From JBGPEQ01 sp050180895 (GTDB lineage Bacteria; Pseudomonadota; Alphaproteobacteria; Dongiales; Dongiaceae), in NCBI GenBank assembly GCA_050180895.1, contig JBFXDS010000007.1:1-64000 (forward strand): 64,000 bases of DNA. The letters run 5' to 3'. This document shows positions 44,662 through 52,997 of this stretch, one piece after another. The translations under genes were made by a program, and so were the position numbers. Position 1 is the first letter of the stretch. The number at the start of each line of letters is the position of its first letter. The notes below the pieces were generated by a model. The model was not told the origin of the DNA. It was given only the letters and a program-made list of their open reading frames with translations, and ran no database searches.

Positions 44662-44905
44662 CTGCGCGATCCTCTGGCCGGAGGGTGCGGGGAGAATATC
44701 GGGCCGCCCGCGCCGGGGGAATGACTACCACGGCCGGCGCGGCGGCGGGGAAGGCGGGGCTCCGCCCGTCGACCGCGGCAGCCGCCGGTCGGCAGCCGGG
44801 TCCGCCGCCGCTTTCCGGACCTGGGCTCCGGCTTTCGTCGGGGCGATGCATCGCGGGGCGGGCCGACGCCCGGACAGGAACCTATTCACAGAGGGAGAGC
44901 GGACG

Positions 44906-46251
44906 ATGATTCATGCGCGCGGGCGACCGTGGGTGGGGCGGACGCGTCAGGGATGCCGGTTCGGGTCGCCGGAGCCGGACCCGGCGCCGCTGCCGGGCGA
45001 GCCCTTCGGCTACCGGGCGCGGCCGGGACAGGCGGCGCTGCATGCCGATCCGGCGCGCTTCAAGGTGGTGGTGGCACACCGGCGCTTCGGCAAGACGGTG
45101 TTCGCGGTGATGGAGCTGCTGCGCGGCGCGGCGGCGGCGACCGCGCGGGCGCCGCGCTTCGCCTATGTGGCGCCGCTCTACCGGCAGGCCAAGGCGGTCG
45201 TCTGGGACTATCTCAAGCACTATGCGCGGGACATCGCCGGCGCGCGCTTCCACGAGACCGAGCTGCGCTGCGACCTGCCGAACGGGGCGCGCATCAGCCT
45301 CTACGGCGCCGACGATCCGGACAGCCTGCGCGGGCTCTATTTCGACGGGGTGGTGCTCGACGAGTACGCGCAGATGGACCCGCGGGCCTGGAGCGAGGTG
45401 ATCCGGCCGGCGCTGGCCGACCGCCAGGGCTGGGCGATCTTCATCGGCACGCCGCTGGGGCGCAACGGCTTCTGGCGGCTCTACGAGCAGGCGAAGGCGG
45501 CGCCGGGCTGGCGCGCGGCGCTGTTCCGCGCCGGCGAGACCGGCGTGCTCCCGGCGGCCGAGCTGGCGGCGGCGAAACAGACGATGAGCGAGGCGGAATA
45601 CAGGCAGGAATTCGAATGCTCCTTCGACGCCGCCATCCGCGGCGCCTACTACGCGGCGGAGATCGCCGCGGCCGAGGCCGGCGGGCGCATCGCGCGCGTG
45701 GCCTGCGAGCCGGGCCTGCCGGTGCACACGGCCTGGGACCTCGGGGTCGGCGACGCCACGGCGATCTGGTTCTGCCAGCTCGCCGGGCGCGAGATCCGGC
45801 TGATCGACTACTACGAGCATGCCGGCGCCGGGCTCGACCACTATGCGCGCGAGCTGCAGCGGCGCGGCTACCTCTATGGCGACCACATCCTGCCGCACGA
45901 CGCGCGCGTGCAGGAGCTGGGCAGCGGCAAGACGCGGGTGGAGACGCTGACCGCGCTCGGCTTCCGGCCGCGCGTGCTCGACGCGCACCGGCTGGAGGAC
46001 GGGATCGGCGCCGCGCGGCTGCTGCTGGCGCGCGCTGCTGGTTCGACGCGGCGGCCTGCGCGCGCGGGCTCGAGGCGCTGCGCCACTACCGCTGCGAATG
46101 GGACGCGCGGCTGCAGACCTTCCGCGACCGCCCGCTGCACGACTGGGCGAGCCACGGCGCCGACGCCTTCCGCTACCTGGCGATGGGGCTGAGGGAGGCG
46201 CGGGAGACGCCGATGCCGAAGCTCCGGTACGACGATCGGGGGATCGTGTAG
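44906..46251 (+). pseudogene. phage terminase large subunit-like protein, frameshifted
   Basis: The ATPase part reads from ATG 44906 (GGGAG upstream). Walker A-type VVAHRRFGKTVFA and Walker B GVVLDEYAQMDPRA are intact, and the nuclease part follows with AWDLGVGDATAIWF and DARVQE. At 46028-46035 the dinucleotide GC occurs four times where three would keep the frame. The homologous C-terminus (CWFDAAACARGLEALRHY to MPKLRYDDRGIV) then continues in another frame to 46251. No head, portal or tail genes are nearby, so it is an orphan phage remnant, unless the GC expansion is a sequencing error. Confidence 0.8.
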
Positions 46252-46360
46252 GGCGAAGGATTGCAAGGGTACGAAGAACGCACGTCGGTAATCCCAGTCT
46301 CCTGCAAGTAATTGATTCGACTCGCGAACTTGTGCGAATACTATAGCGGTTGCGGCCGGA

Positions 46361-46379
46361 TATAACCCAATGGGTTATA
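46361..46379. promoter_or_regulatory. operator palindrome 1 of the HigBA-like module
   Basis: TATAACCC-AAT-GGGTTATA is a perfect dyad; TATAAT at 46376-46381 overlaps its right end and is a good -10 box. Binding of the HTH antitoxin here would block the promoter. Confidence 0.75.
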
Positions 46380-46395
46380 ATCGCTCTTGACGTAG

Positions 46396-46410
46396 TAACC
46401 CTCTGGGTTA
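46396..46410. promoter_or_regulatory. operator palindrome 2 of the HigBA-like module
   Basis: TAACCC-TCT-GGGTTA repeats the half-sites of palindrome 1, 33 bases further on, about three helical turns, and lies just before the toxin ATG at 46415. The two sites could bind antitoxin cooperatively. Confidence 0.75.
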
Positions 46411-46414
46411 TATC

Positions 46415-46759
46415 ATGCAGACGCTTCTCCACACCGCTGCCTTCGAACGGGCCGCGGCAAAGTTGATGAGCGATGAAGAACTGGCTGGAGCCTTGGACGT
46501 CATCGCCCGGAACCCCGAAAGCGGCGATGTCGTCAAAGGAACCGGCGGCGTCCGCAAGATCAGGGTCGCTCTGCCTGGACGCGGCAAGAGCGGCGGGGCG
46601 CGGGTGATCTACTACTACTTCGACGACAACAACCCTGTTTATCTATTCATGATCTACGCGAAGAACGTCCGGACTGATCTGACTGACGCTCAGTGCAATG
46701 AACTCCGCAGGGCCGTCGCCGCGATAAAAGGCGAGTTTCGATCCAGGAGAACGCGATGA
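46415..46759 (+). CDS. higB: RelE/HigB-type toxin
   Basis: A 114-residue RelE-fold toxin. Recognisable words are NPESGDVVKGTGGVRKIR, then KSGGARVIYYYF and YLFMIYAKN, those of the HigB2/RelE group of mRNA interferases that cut mRNA on the ribosome. The antitoxin gene follows with an ATGA overlap, toxin-first as in HigBA. The ATG lies just after operator 2; the leader is short and the ribosome site is weak. Confidence 0.92.
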   Translation: MQTLLHTAAFERAAAKLMSDEELAGALDVIARNPESGDVVKGTGGVRKIRVALPGRGKSGGARVIYYYFDDNNPVYLFMIYAKNVRTDLTDAQCNELRRAVAAIKGEFRSRRTR

Positions 46760-47076
46760 ACAAGAAGGCATTTGCACAGCTCATGGAGGGCGTCCGGGAC
46801 GCCCTTGCCGATATCCGCGGCGAGCCCGGCCACGTGGTCAAGGTCACCACCATCGCGCCTCTCGACGTCAAGGGCGTGCGCGAGAAGACCGGGCTCAGCC
46901 AGGAGGATTTCTCGCGCACGTTCGGCGTTCCTCTCGCCACCTATCGCAAGTGGGAGCAAGGACAGCGCGCGCCGACCGAGGCATCGCTTCTTCTGCTCCA
47001 CGTCATCGACCGGCACCCCAAGACCGTGCTCAAAGTGGCCAGGCAGGTGCGGCGGACCGAAAAGCGGGTTGCCTGA
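46756..47076 (+). CDS. higA: XRE-type antitoxin, HigA/NadS-like
   Basis: A 106-residue protein. The toxin-binding N-terminus is followed by an HTH at about 40-85 (VREKTGLSQEDFSRTFGVPL, ATYRKWEQGQRAP). It neutralises the preceding toxin and is expected to bind the two TAACCC/GGGTTA dyads upstream. The start overlaps the toxin stop. Confidence 0.92.
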   Translation: MNKKAFAQLMEGVRDALADIRGEPGHVVKVTTIAPLDVKGVREKTGLSQEDFSRTFGVPLATYRKWEQGQRAPTEASLLLLHVIDRHPKTVLKVARQVRRTEKRVA

Positions 47077-47178
47077 CGGAGGCGCGCCGCCTGACCCCCG
47101 AGGTCCGCAACTCCATGCCGCCCCGGCGCGCGCCGTTTCGCCGGCGGGCGCCTGACGCTATAGTGGCGGCCGGCGATC

Positions 47179-47961
47179 GTGGAGCGGGCGATGCGGCGGC
47201 AGTTCAGGCGGGGCGAGATCCTGTTTCGGCAAGGCGATCCGAGCGACTGCGTGCTGCGGATCGACAGCGGCTCGGTGGAGGTGCTGCGCGAGGTCGGCGA
47301 CGTCAGCATCGTTCTCGGCAGCGTCCTCGCCGGCCAGTTCGTCGGCGAGATGGGCGTGATCGAGCGGCGCCCGCGCAACGCCACGGCGCGCGCCGCCACG
47401 ACGGTCGAGGCCGAGCAGTTCAGCGTTCCGGAGTTCTTCGAACGCGTCAGCGCCGATCCCGCGATGGCGGCGGAGCTCATGCTGCGGCTGAGCGTGCGGC
47501 TGCGCGAGATCGAGGACAAGGTCGCCGACGACCTCCCGCGAGCCATCGCCGCGGCCGAGACTCGCGACGCGCCGGCGGCCGATGGGCCGCTTCGGCTCCA
47601 GCTCGCCGCGGACACGGCCGCGCTGCGCGAGCAGATCGGCCCGCACCCCGTCCAGGTCGATCAGTTTCCCTTCATCGTCGGCCGCCGGCCCCGGCCCGGC
47701 GAGAAGGCGCCGCGCCGGGCGCCGGACCTCCTGCTCGACGACCAGAACCCCTTCCGCCTGTCGCGCCAGCATTTCGTGATCGACAGCGCGCACGGCCGGC
47801 TCGTCGTCCGCGACCTGGACAGCGCGCTGGGGACGTTGGTCAACGACGAGCCGATCGGCTCGCATTTCCGCGCCGACGTGGCGGAGCTGAGGCCCGGCCC
47901 GAACCGGATCGTCGCCGGCGGCTTCGAGTCCGACTTCGCCTTCACGGCGCTCGTCGGCTAG
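47179..47961 (+). CDS. cyclic-nucleotide-binding domain fused to an FHA domain
   Basis: A 260-residue cytosolic protein. Residues 5-105 form a cNMP-binding barrel (GEILFRQGDPSDCVLRIDSG, phosphate-binding loop GEMGVIERRPRNATA). A helical linker follows to about 150, then an FHA domain (about 160-255) with FIVGRRP, LSRQHFVI and ALGTLVNDEP, which binds phosphothreonine. It would link cyclic nucleotide levels to a phosphoprotein partner. No kinase gene is adjacent. ATG 47179 is used; ATG 47191 is also possible. Confidence 0.9.
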   Translation: MERAMRRQFRRGEILFRQGDPSDCVLRIDSGSVEVLREVGDVSIVLGSVLAGQFVGEMGVIERRPRNATARAATTVEAEQFSVPEFFERVSADPAMAAELMLRLSVRLREIEDKVADDLPRAIAAAETRDAPAADGPLRLQLAADTAALREQIGPHPVQVDQFPFIVGRRPRPGEKAPRRAPDLLLDDQNPFRLSRQHFVIDSAHGRLVVRDLDSALGTLVNDEPIGSHFRADVAELRPGPNRIVAGGFESDFAFTALVG

Positions 47962-48021
47962 CATCCGGTCCCGACGGACGAGTCACCAACAACGACACGG
48001 GACGCGACAAAGGGGAGACGC

Positions 48022-48450
48022 ATGGCCGATACGCATCGGGGGACCTGTTTCTGCGGCGCAGTGGCGATCGAGGTGACGGGCGTGCCCCTGGAGATGGGGT
48101 ACTGCCACTGCAGCTCCTGCCGATCCTATTCGGGCGGGCCGGTGAACGCCTTCACGCTGTGGAAGCCGGAGAACGTGAGGGTCACGAAGGGGGCGGAGCT
48201 CCTCGGCCGGTTCATGAAGACCGCGATGAGCGAGCGGCGATTCTGCACGACGTGCGGCGGCCATGTCATGGTCGGCCACCCGAGCCTCGGCCTCGTCGAC
48301 GTCTACGCCGCGATGATCCCGACCCTGGCCTTCAAGCCGGCCGTCCATCTGAACTACGCCGAAACGGTGCTGCCGATGAAGGACGGGCTTCCCAAGCTGC
48401 GGGACTTCCCCGCCGCGGCGGGCGGCACCGGCGAGGCGGTGCCGGAATAG
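48022..48450 (+). CDS. GFA-family (glutathione-dependent formaldehyde-activating-like) protein
   Basis: A 142-residue zinc protein of the GFA/CENP-V fold. Cysteines appear as CFCGAV, YCHCSSCR and FCTTCGGH, giving the two zinc sites of the family. Most members have no proven glutathione activity. Ribosome site AAGGGGAGACGC precedes ATG 48022. It is a single gene between the CNB-FHA gene and a low-coding gap. Confidence 0.92.
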   Translation: MADTHRGTCFCGAVAIEVTGVPLEMGYCHCSSCRSYSGGPVNAFTLWKPENVRVTKGAELLGRFMKTAMSERRFCTTCGGHVMVGHPSLGLVDVYAAMIPTLAFKPAVHLNYAETVLPMKDGLPKLRDFPAAAGGTGEAVPE

Positions 48451-48933
48451 CCTTCGCGGCCGGCGGCGGCGCGCTAACGCGGGTGTCGCCAGAGACCGGA
48501 GAGGGCCTGCCAGATCCGGCGGCCCAGAGACGGCGCGGGCCGGTCGTCCTGCGGCGGAGCGGTCCGCTGTTTCCGCATCGCGGCGGGAGGCCGCCGGCGC
48601 AGACGTTGCTGCCGGGCTTCGAACGAGCCGGATGGCTCGCGATTGCCGCCGCCGCGTGTCATGTCCCTCTCCATCCTGTCCGCCACCGACCCGGTTCCGG
48701 CCGGGGCGCAGGGGTGCGTCGTGGGTGCCCGACATTACTCCGCCCGGGCGAGGCGCGACAGGGCGGTCCTCTGCTGCGAGCGTGTTCGAGATGGCGACGT
48801 GCAGCGCCCGCGCGGCGGATCGCGCCGGGACATGGTTAAGGCTTCGCGAAGCGGGCGCGGGCGGCGTTAAAGCTTCATTCACCAATCGGCGCGCATGCTT
48901 GCCGGAGTCCGACGCCGCAACGGGACGTCGTCC
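48451..48933. other. 483-base gap before the Flp pilin gene
   Basis: The left part holds a possible small minus-strand gene (48474-48686). The centre has no recognisable gene. Close to the pilin gene are the small dyad GGCTTCGCGAAGC and the words TTAAGG and TTAAAG, which may belong to its promoter. Confidence 0.5.
48474..48686 (-). CDS. possible small basic protein
   Basis: A 70-residue frame, very rich in Arg, Pro and Gln, with an aromatic C-terminal helix (LGRRIWQALSGLWRHPR). No family is recognised. The composition resembles random GC-rich frames, but the amphipathic end is typical of small alphaproteobacterial proteins. Low confidence. Confidence 0.3.
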   Translation of the reverse strand: MADRMERDMTRGGGNREPSGSFEARQQRLRRRPPAAMRKQRTAPPQDDRPAPSLGRRIWQALSGLWRHPR

Positions 48934-49113
48934 ATGCCGCTTCAGGCCCAGCGCTTCGCCGCCTGCGAATCCGGCGCCACCTCGATCGAGTACGCCCTCA
49001 TCGCCGTGCTCGTCGCCGTGGCCATCATGGGCGCGGTGAGTGCGCTCGGCGATTCCCTGCAGGCCATCTTCGACGGGGTGACGAGCGACGTAACGAGCGC
49101 CCTCAACCCGTAG
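48934..49113 (+). CDS. flp: Flp family type IVb pilin
   Basis: A 59-residue pilin. A short leader is followed by the SGATSIEYALIAVLVAVAIMG helix, with the Glu-Tyr pair of Flp pilins. It would be processed by TadV/CpaA and assembled by Tad genes, none of which are in this window. ATG 48934 is preferred; ATG 48895 is an in-frame alternative that would make a longer leader. It is followed 40 bases later by the CigR-like gene. Confidence 0.9.
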   Translation: MPLQAQRFAACESGATSIEYALIAVLVAVAIMGAVSALGDSLQAIFDGVTSDVTSALNP

Positions 49114-49153
49114 CGCCGCGCGCTCGCCAGATGCAATCCAGAGGAGATGCCCC

Positions 49154-49585
49154 ATGAAAGCCGCCGTCTCGCTGCTTCTCGCCGCAGCCCTCGCGCTCCC
49201 GGGCGCGGCCTACGCCGACAGCAAGGGCAAAGGCAACGGCAAGAAGGCACGCGGCGTCCCGGGCGTCGAGGCGCAGGCGAGCCAGACGGCCGTAATCCTC
49301 ATCACGGCGACGGAGCGTGCCATCATCTTCGGCTGGCTGGACAGCCACAGGGGCAATCTCCCCGTCGCGCTGGCCGGCGCCAAGCCGCTGCCGCCGGGCA
49401 TCGCCAAGAAGGTGGCGCGCGGCGGCGCGCTGCCGCCGGGCATCGCCAAGCGGTATCTGCCGAACGACCTGCTGGTGCAGCTGCCGGCGCGGCCGGGCTA
49501 CCAGTGGATGGTGGCGGGCACCGACGTGCTGCTGGTCGCCGCGGCGACCGGGCTCATCGTCGACATCCTGATCGACGCGTTGTAG
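49154..49585 (+). CDS. CigR-like (RcnB-type) exported protein
   Basis: A 143-residue protein with a signal peptide (1-22, ending AYADS), a Lys/Gly-rich linker, and two tandem LPPGIAKK/R words (about 77-85 and 93-100). A terminal hydrophobic helix (about 119-140) follows. This is the layout of CigR/RcnB-like proteins, the founder of which is a Salmonella anti-virulence factor. Its function here is unknown. Spacing suggests it may be co-transcribed with the pilin gene. Confidence 0.8.
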   Translation: MKAAVSLLLAAALALPGAAYADSKGKGNGKKARGVPGVEAQASQTAVILITATERAIIFGWLDSHRGNLPVALAGAKPLPPGIAKKVARGGALPPGIAKRYLPNDLLVQLPARPGYQWMVAGTDVLLVAAATGLIVDILIDAL

Positions 49586-49597
49586 GCGCGGCGCCGG

Positions 49598-50566
49598 TCA
49601 CTTCACGCCGACGACGAGGCAGTCGGCGGGGGTGGCGGCGGCGTGGAGGCGGGCGCAGAGATCGGTCGCCGCCTTGCGCGCGGCGAACGGGCCGGCCAGC
49701 ACGCGGTACCAGATTCCCTTGTCGCCGAGATCGGCGCGGCGCACCTGCAGCGCGACCGCGCCGAGCAGATCGGGGTAGCGGGCCTTGAGTCCGCCGCCGG
49801 CGGCGGCGGCCTCGGCCTCCGACGGCAGCGAGGCGAGCTGCACGGCGAAGGCGCCGGCGGGATCGGCGGCCGGCAGCGGGCCGGCGGCCGGCTCCGCCTC
49901 GGGCGGAGTCGGCGGCGCGGTCGGTTGGGCCGCCGGCGCGGCCGGCTTGGCCGCCACGGCGTGGCGAGGCGGCAGGACGGCGATGAAATCCTGGCGCAGC
50001 TTCAGCGAGCCGCCGAGCTGCTGCGCGGCCTCGTGCCACAGCCGGGCCAACTCGGCATGGCGCGGGATGCCGCGGCCGGTGCGGTACATTTCGGAGAGCG
50101 CGAAGGCGGCATCGGCCTGGCCGCTGTTGCCGGCCTCGGCATACCAGCGCGCGGCGTCATAGTAGTCGCGCGCCACGCCGACGCCGCGCTCGAAGGCGAG
50201 CGCGAGGTTGAACTGCGCCAGCGGATGGCCGGCGGCCGCCGCCGCCTGCCACAGCTCGCCCGCCATGACCGGATTGCGCGGCACGCCGCGGCCGTCGGCA
50301 TAGAGGATGGCGAGGTTGTTCTGCGCCGCCGGCAGTCCCTGGGCGGCGGCGGCGCGGTACCAGGCGACGGCCTGCGCCAGGTCGGGCGCCGGCACGCCCT
50401 GGCCGGACTCGTAGAGCGCGCCGAGGCCGAGCTGGGCGCGCGCGTCGCCGGTCTTGGCCAACGGCGCCCATTCGCGGAACGCCGTGTCGTAGTCGCCGCG
50501 GGCGAAGGCGTCGTTGCCGGCGGCGAAATCGGCGCGGGCGGGGAATGCGCCTGCAAGCAGGGTCAT
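49598..50566 (-). CDS. Sel1-repeat protein with C-terminal SPOR domain
   Basis: A 322-residue exported protein from ATG 50566 (signal peptide MTLLAGAFPARA). Four or five Sel1/TPR-like units span about 15-175 (AQLGLGALYESGQGVPAP, AQNNLAILYADGRGVPRN, AQFNLALAFERGVGV). A Pro/Ala linker follows, then a SPOR domain (about 240-320, AFAVQLASLPSEAEA...YRVLAGPFAARKAATDLCARL), which binds denuded peptidoglycan at division sites. The open frame upstream reads through a CCGCAGAGACGC repeat and is not native. Confidence 0.88.
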   Translation of the reverse strand: MTLLAGAFPARADFAAGNDAFARGDYDTAFREWAPLAKTGDARAQLGLGALYESGQGVPAPDLAQAVAWYRAAAAQGLPAAQNNLAILYADGRGVPRNPVMAGELWQAAAAAGHPLAQFNLALAFERGVGVARDYYDAARWYAEAGNSGQADAAFALSEMYRTGRGIPRHAELARLWHEAAQQLGGSLKLRQDFIAVLPPRHAVAAKPAAPAAQPTAPPTPPEAEPAAGPLPAADPAGAFAVQLASLPSEAEAAAAGGGLKARYPDLLGAVALQVRRADLGDKGIWYRVLAGPFAARKAATDLCARLHAAATPADCLVVGVK

Positions 50567-50599
50567 GGCCACGGCGAGGTGGAGCAAGCACCGCGAAGA

Positions 50600-50713
50600 G
50601 GATTCACCGCAGAGACGCAAAGACGTGAAGAGACCGAGTCGACGGTGATTGCTGCGCCCCATACCGATAACCTTTTTATCCCGTTTTCTGCGCCTCTGCG
50701 TCTCTGCGGTTCA
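50600..50713. repeat. inverted repeat of the CACCGCAGAGACGCAAAG family
   Basis: Arms at 50600-50620 and about 50692-50713 (CTCTGCGTCTCTGCGGTT). This is the same family as 6213-6344. It fills the gap between glyA and the Sel1-SPOR gene. Confidence 0.85.
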
Positions 50714-50715
50714 AC

Positions 50716-52002
50716 TCAATAGATCGGGAAGCGGCGGGTGAGGGCGCGGACGCGGGCGAGGACCGATTGCTCGGTCGCGGCGTCGCCGGCGCCGTCGGGG
50801 CGCAGGGCGTCGATCACCTCGGCGACGAGGTCGGCGACGGTCTCGAACTCCGGCACGGCGAAGCCGCGGGTGGTGGCGGCGGAGACGCCGAAGCGCAGGC
50901 CGGACATCACCTTGCGGTCGGCGGCGTCGGCCGGGATCGGGTTCATGTTGGCGACGATGCCGGCGCGCTCGAGGCCGTTGGCGGCGACGTCGCCGGCGAT
51001 GCCCCGGCGGCGCAGGTCGACGAGGAGGAGCGGCGTATCGGTGCCGCCGGCGACGAGATCGAAGCCGCGGCGCTGCAGGCGCGCGGCCAGCGCGCGGGCG
51101 TTGGCCAGCACGGCGGCGGCATAGGCGCGGAACTCCGGCCGTAGCGCCTCGCCCAGCGCCACGGCCTTGCCGGCGATGACGTGCAGATAGGGCGTGCCCT
51201 GCAGGCCGGGGAAGACGGCGGCGTCGATGCGCCTGGTCAGCGCGTCGTCGTTCCACAGGATGAGGGCGCCGCGCGGGCCGCGCAGCGACTTGTAGGTGGT
51301 GGTGGTGACGATGTCGGCGTGCGGGAAGGGATCGGCGTGGGCGCGGCCGGCGACGAGCCCGGCGAAATGCGCCATGTCCACGAGCAGCTTGCCGCCGGCC
51401 GCGTCGGCGGCGCGGCGGAAGGCGGCGAAGTCGAGCGCGCGCGGATAGGCGGAGCCGCCGGCGATGACGACCTTCGGCTTGTGCGTGCGCGCGAGGTCGA
51501 TCACCTCATCGTAGTCGACGAGGCCGTCCTGCAGGCGCACGCCGTAGTTCACGGTGCGGAACCATTTGCCGCTGAGATTGACCGGCGCGCCGTGGCTCAG
51601 ATGGCCGCCGGCATTGAGGTCCATGGCCAGGATGGTGTCGCCGGGCTCGGCGACGGCGTGCAGCGCGGCATGGTTGGCCTGGCTGCCGGAATGCGGCTGG
51701 ACGTTGGCGAAGCGGCAGCCGAACAGCGCGCAGGCGCGCTCGATGGCGGTGCGCTCGACGACGTCGACATGGGCGGCGCCGGCGAAGAAGCGCTTGCCGG
51801 GATAACCCTCCACCGTCTTGTTGGTGAGGATCGAGCCCTGCACCTCGAGCACGGCGCGGCTGACGATGTTCTCGGAGGCGATCAGCTCGACGACGTCCTG
51901 CTGGCGCGCCAGCTCGCGCGCGATGGCCTCGGCGATGACGGGATCGGTCTCGGCAGCGGACGCGGCGAAGTAGCCGCGGGGACGGGGGCTATCGTTGGGC
52001 AT
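50716..52002 (-). CDS. glyA: serine hydroxymethyltransferase (GlyA-like)
   Basis: A 428-residue PLP enzyme. The lysine site is TTTTYKSLRGPRG, where Lys binds PLP. The residue before it is Tyr, whereas most bacterial GlyA proteins have His, and the sequence after GPRG is ALI rather than G. ENIVSRAVLEVQGS, PHSGSQANHA and DMAHFAGLVAG are the family motifs. It interconverts serine and glycine with tetrahydrofolate. The Tyr variant suggests a paralogue specialised for another hydroxy amino acid, or just divergence. Confidence 0.92.
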   Translation of the reverse strand: MPNDSPRPRGYFAASAAETDPVIAEAIARELARQQDVVELIASENIVSRAVLEVQGSILTNKTVEGYPGKRFFAGAAHVDVVERTAIERACALFGCRFANVQPHSGSQANHAALHAVAEPGDTILAMDLNAGGHLSHGAPVNLSGKWFRTVNYGVRLQDGLVDYDEVIDLARTHKPKVVIAGGSAYPRALDFAAFRRAADAAGGKLLVDMAHFAGLVAGRAHADPFPHADIVTTTTYKSLRGPRGALILWNDDALTRRIDAAVFPGLQGTPYLHVIAGKAVALGEALRPEFRAYAAAVLANARALAARLQRRGFDLVAGGTDTPLLLVDLRRRGIAGDVAANGLERAGIVANMNPIPADAADRKVMSGLRFGVSAATTRGFAVPEFETVADLVAEVIDALRPDGAGDAATEQSVLARVRALTRRFPIY

Positions 52003-52477
52003 GAGGTGTAAAGGTTAGCCAGAGGGCGCAGATGACACAAAGAAAATTGGCCGAGCGCAAACAGGAGGACGGACCCAGGGAGGGCAAGATGGCCAAGGCC
52101 GACTTCCAGTTTTGTGGACGCGTAGCCGCATCGCGACGGTCCGAGCGAGGGGCGGCCGTGCGCGAGAAGCGAAGGCGCGCGCGCTGAAAAGCAGCGGCGG
52201 AGGCGGTGCCCCGAGGGCGCAGCGGATGCGACGTTTCAACGCTGCCGTGCATTGCGCGGGCATCCGCCCGGCGATCATTTGCCCGATTCGAGACAAGGCG
52301 CCGACGCGAGTCGGCGAGCTCTGTGAAACCCGTATGCAATTCCGGAAATGATGAAGATTAACGGCCGTCTTCATCGCCTTGATTTGTAATTGACAGACGA
52401 TTCCCGGTATGTCATTGACCCGCGATACTTTCTGCTCTCCTTTGTTTTGTATCGTCGAGCCAAAAAGGACAATGAAG
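52003..52477. other. 475-base gap upstream of mucR
   Basis: The glyA side has no recognised element. Closer to mucR the DNA is AT-richer, with TTGACA at 52390-52395 and TTGACC at 52415-52420, likely -35 boxes, but no convincing -10 at 17 bases. No gene was recognised. Confidence 0.5.
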
Positions 52478-52909
52478 ATGCCGGAATCCGAGAAGATCTC
52501 CGCCGAAGAACTGCTGCGCATGACGTCGGAAGTCACCGCTGCCTACGTCAGCAACAATCCGCTGGCGGCGGCGCAGCTGCCGGAAATCATCCGGACCATT
52601 CATGCCTCGCTCGCGGGCCTGCAGTCGGGCGCGGCGGTGGCGGAGCCGCTGACGCCGGCGGTGCCGATCAAGAGGTCGGTGCATGACGACTACATCGTCT
52701 GCCTCGAGGACGGCAAGAAGCTGAAGATGCTGAAGCGCCACCTGCGCACGGCCTACGGGCTGACGCCGGAGGAATATCGTCAGAAGTGGGGCCTGCCGGC
52801 GGACTATCCGATGGTGGCGCCGAACTACGCCGCGCAGCGTTCGGCCTTCGCCAAGAAGATCGGCCTCGGCCGCGGCGGCGGCCGGCGCAAGAGCCGCGGA
52901 CGGCGGTAG
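52478..52909 (+). CDS. mucR: MucR/Ros family transcriptional regulator
   Basis: A 143-residue regulator. The N-terminal oligomerisation part (1-60) is followed by the Ros/MucR zinc-finger-like DNA-binding domain (about 67-130) with CLEDGKKLKMLKRHLRTAYGLTPEEYR and WGLPADYPMVAPNYA. Only one Cys of the usual zinc pair is visible, as in many MucR homologues. Such proteins repress AT-rich targets such as exopolysaccharide genes. ATG 52478 has AAGGA eight bases upstream; ATG 52472 would be too close. Confidence 0.92.
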   Translation: MPESEKISAEELLRMTSEVTAAYVSNNPLAAAQLPEIIRTIHASLAGLQSGAAVAEPLTPAVPIKRSVHDDYIVCLEDGKKLKMLKRHLRTAYGLTPEEYRQKWGLPADYPMVAPNYAAQRSAFAKKIGLGRGGGRRKSRGRR

Positions 52910-52934
52910 CGTCCCGCGGCGGGTCCAAACGAAA

Positions 52935-52962
52935 AGGCCCGGCACCATCGGGTGCCGGGCCT
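52935..52962. terminator. bidirectional intrinsic-type terminator
   Basis: A 12-bp perfect stem AGGCCCGGCACC / GGTGCCGGGCCT with a four-base loop. It is preceded by AAAA and followed by TGTTTG, so T-rich tails occur on both strands. It lies between the convergent mucR and substrate-binding-protein genes. Confidence 0.9.
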
Positions 52963-52997
52963 GTTTGCGTCGCCGCTTGCGGCGGGCGATCGGCCAG

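Noticed and set aside
48643..49039. Plus-strand frames across the gap before the Flp pilin gene
   Set aside because: Shadow-like composition and no start signal; only the pilin frame shows a family motif.
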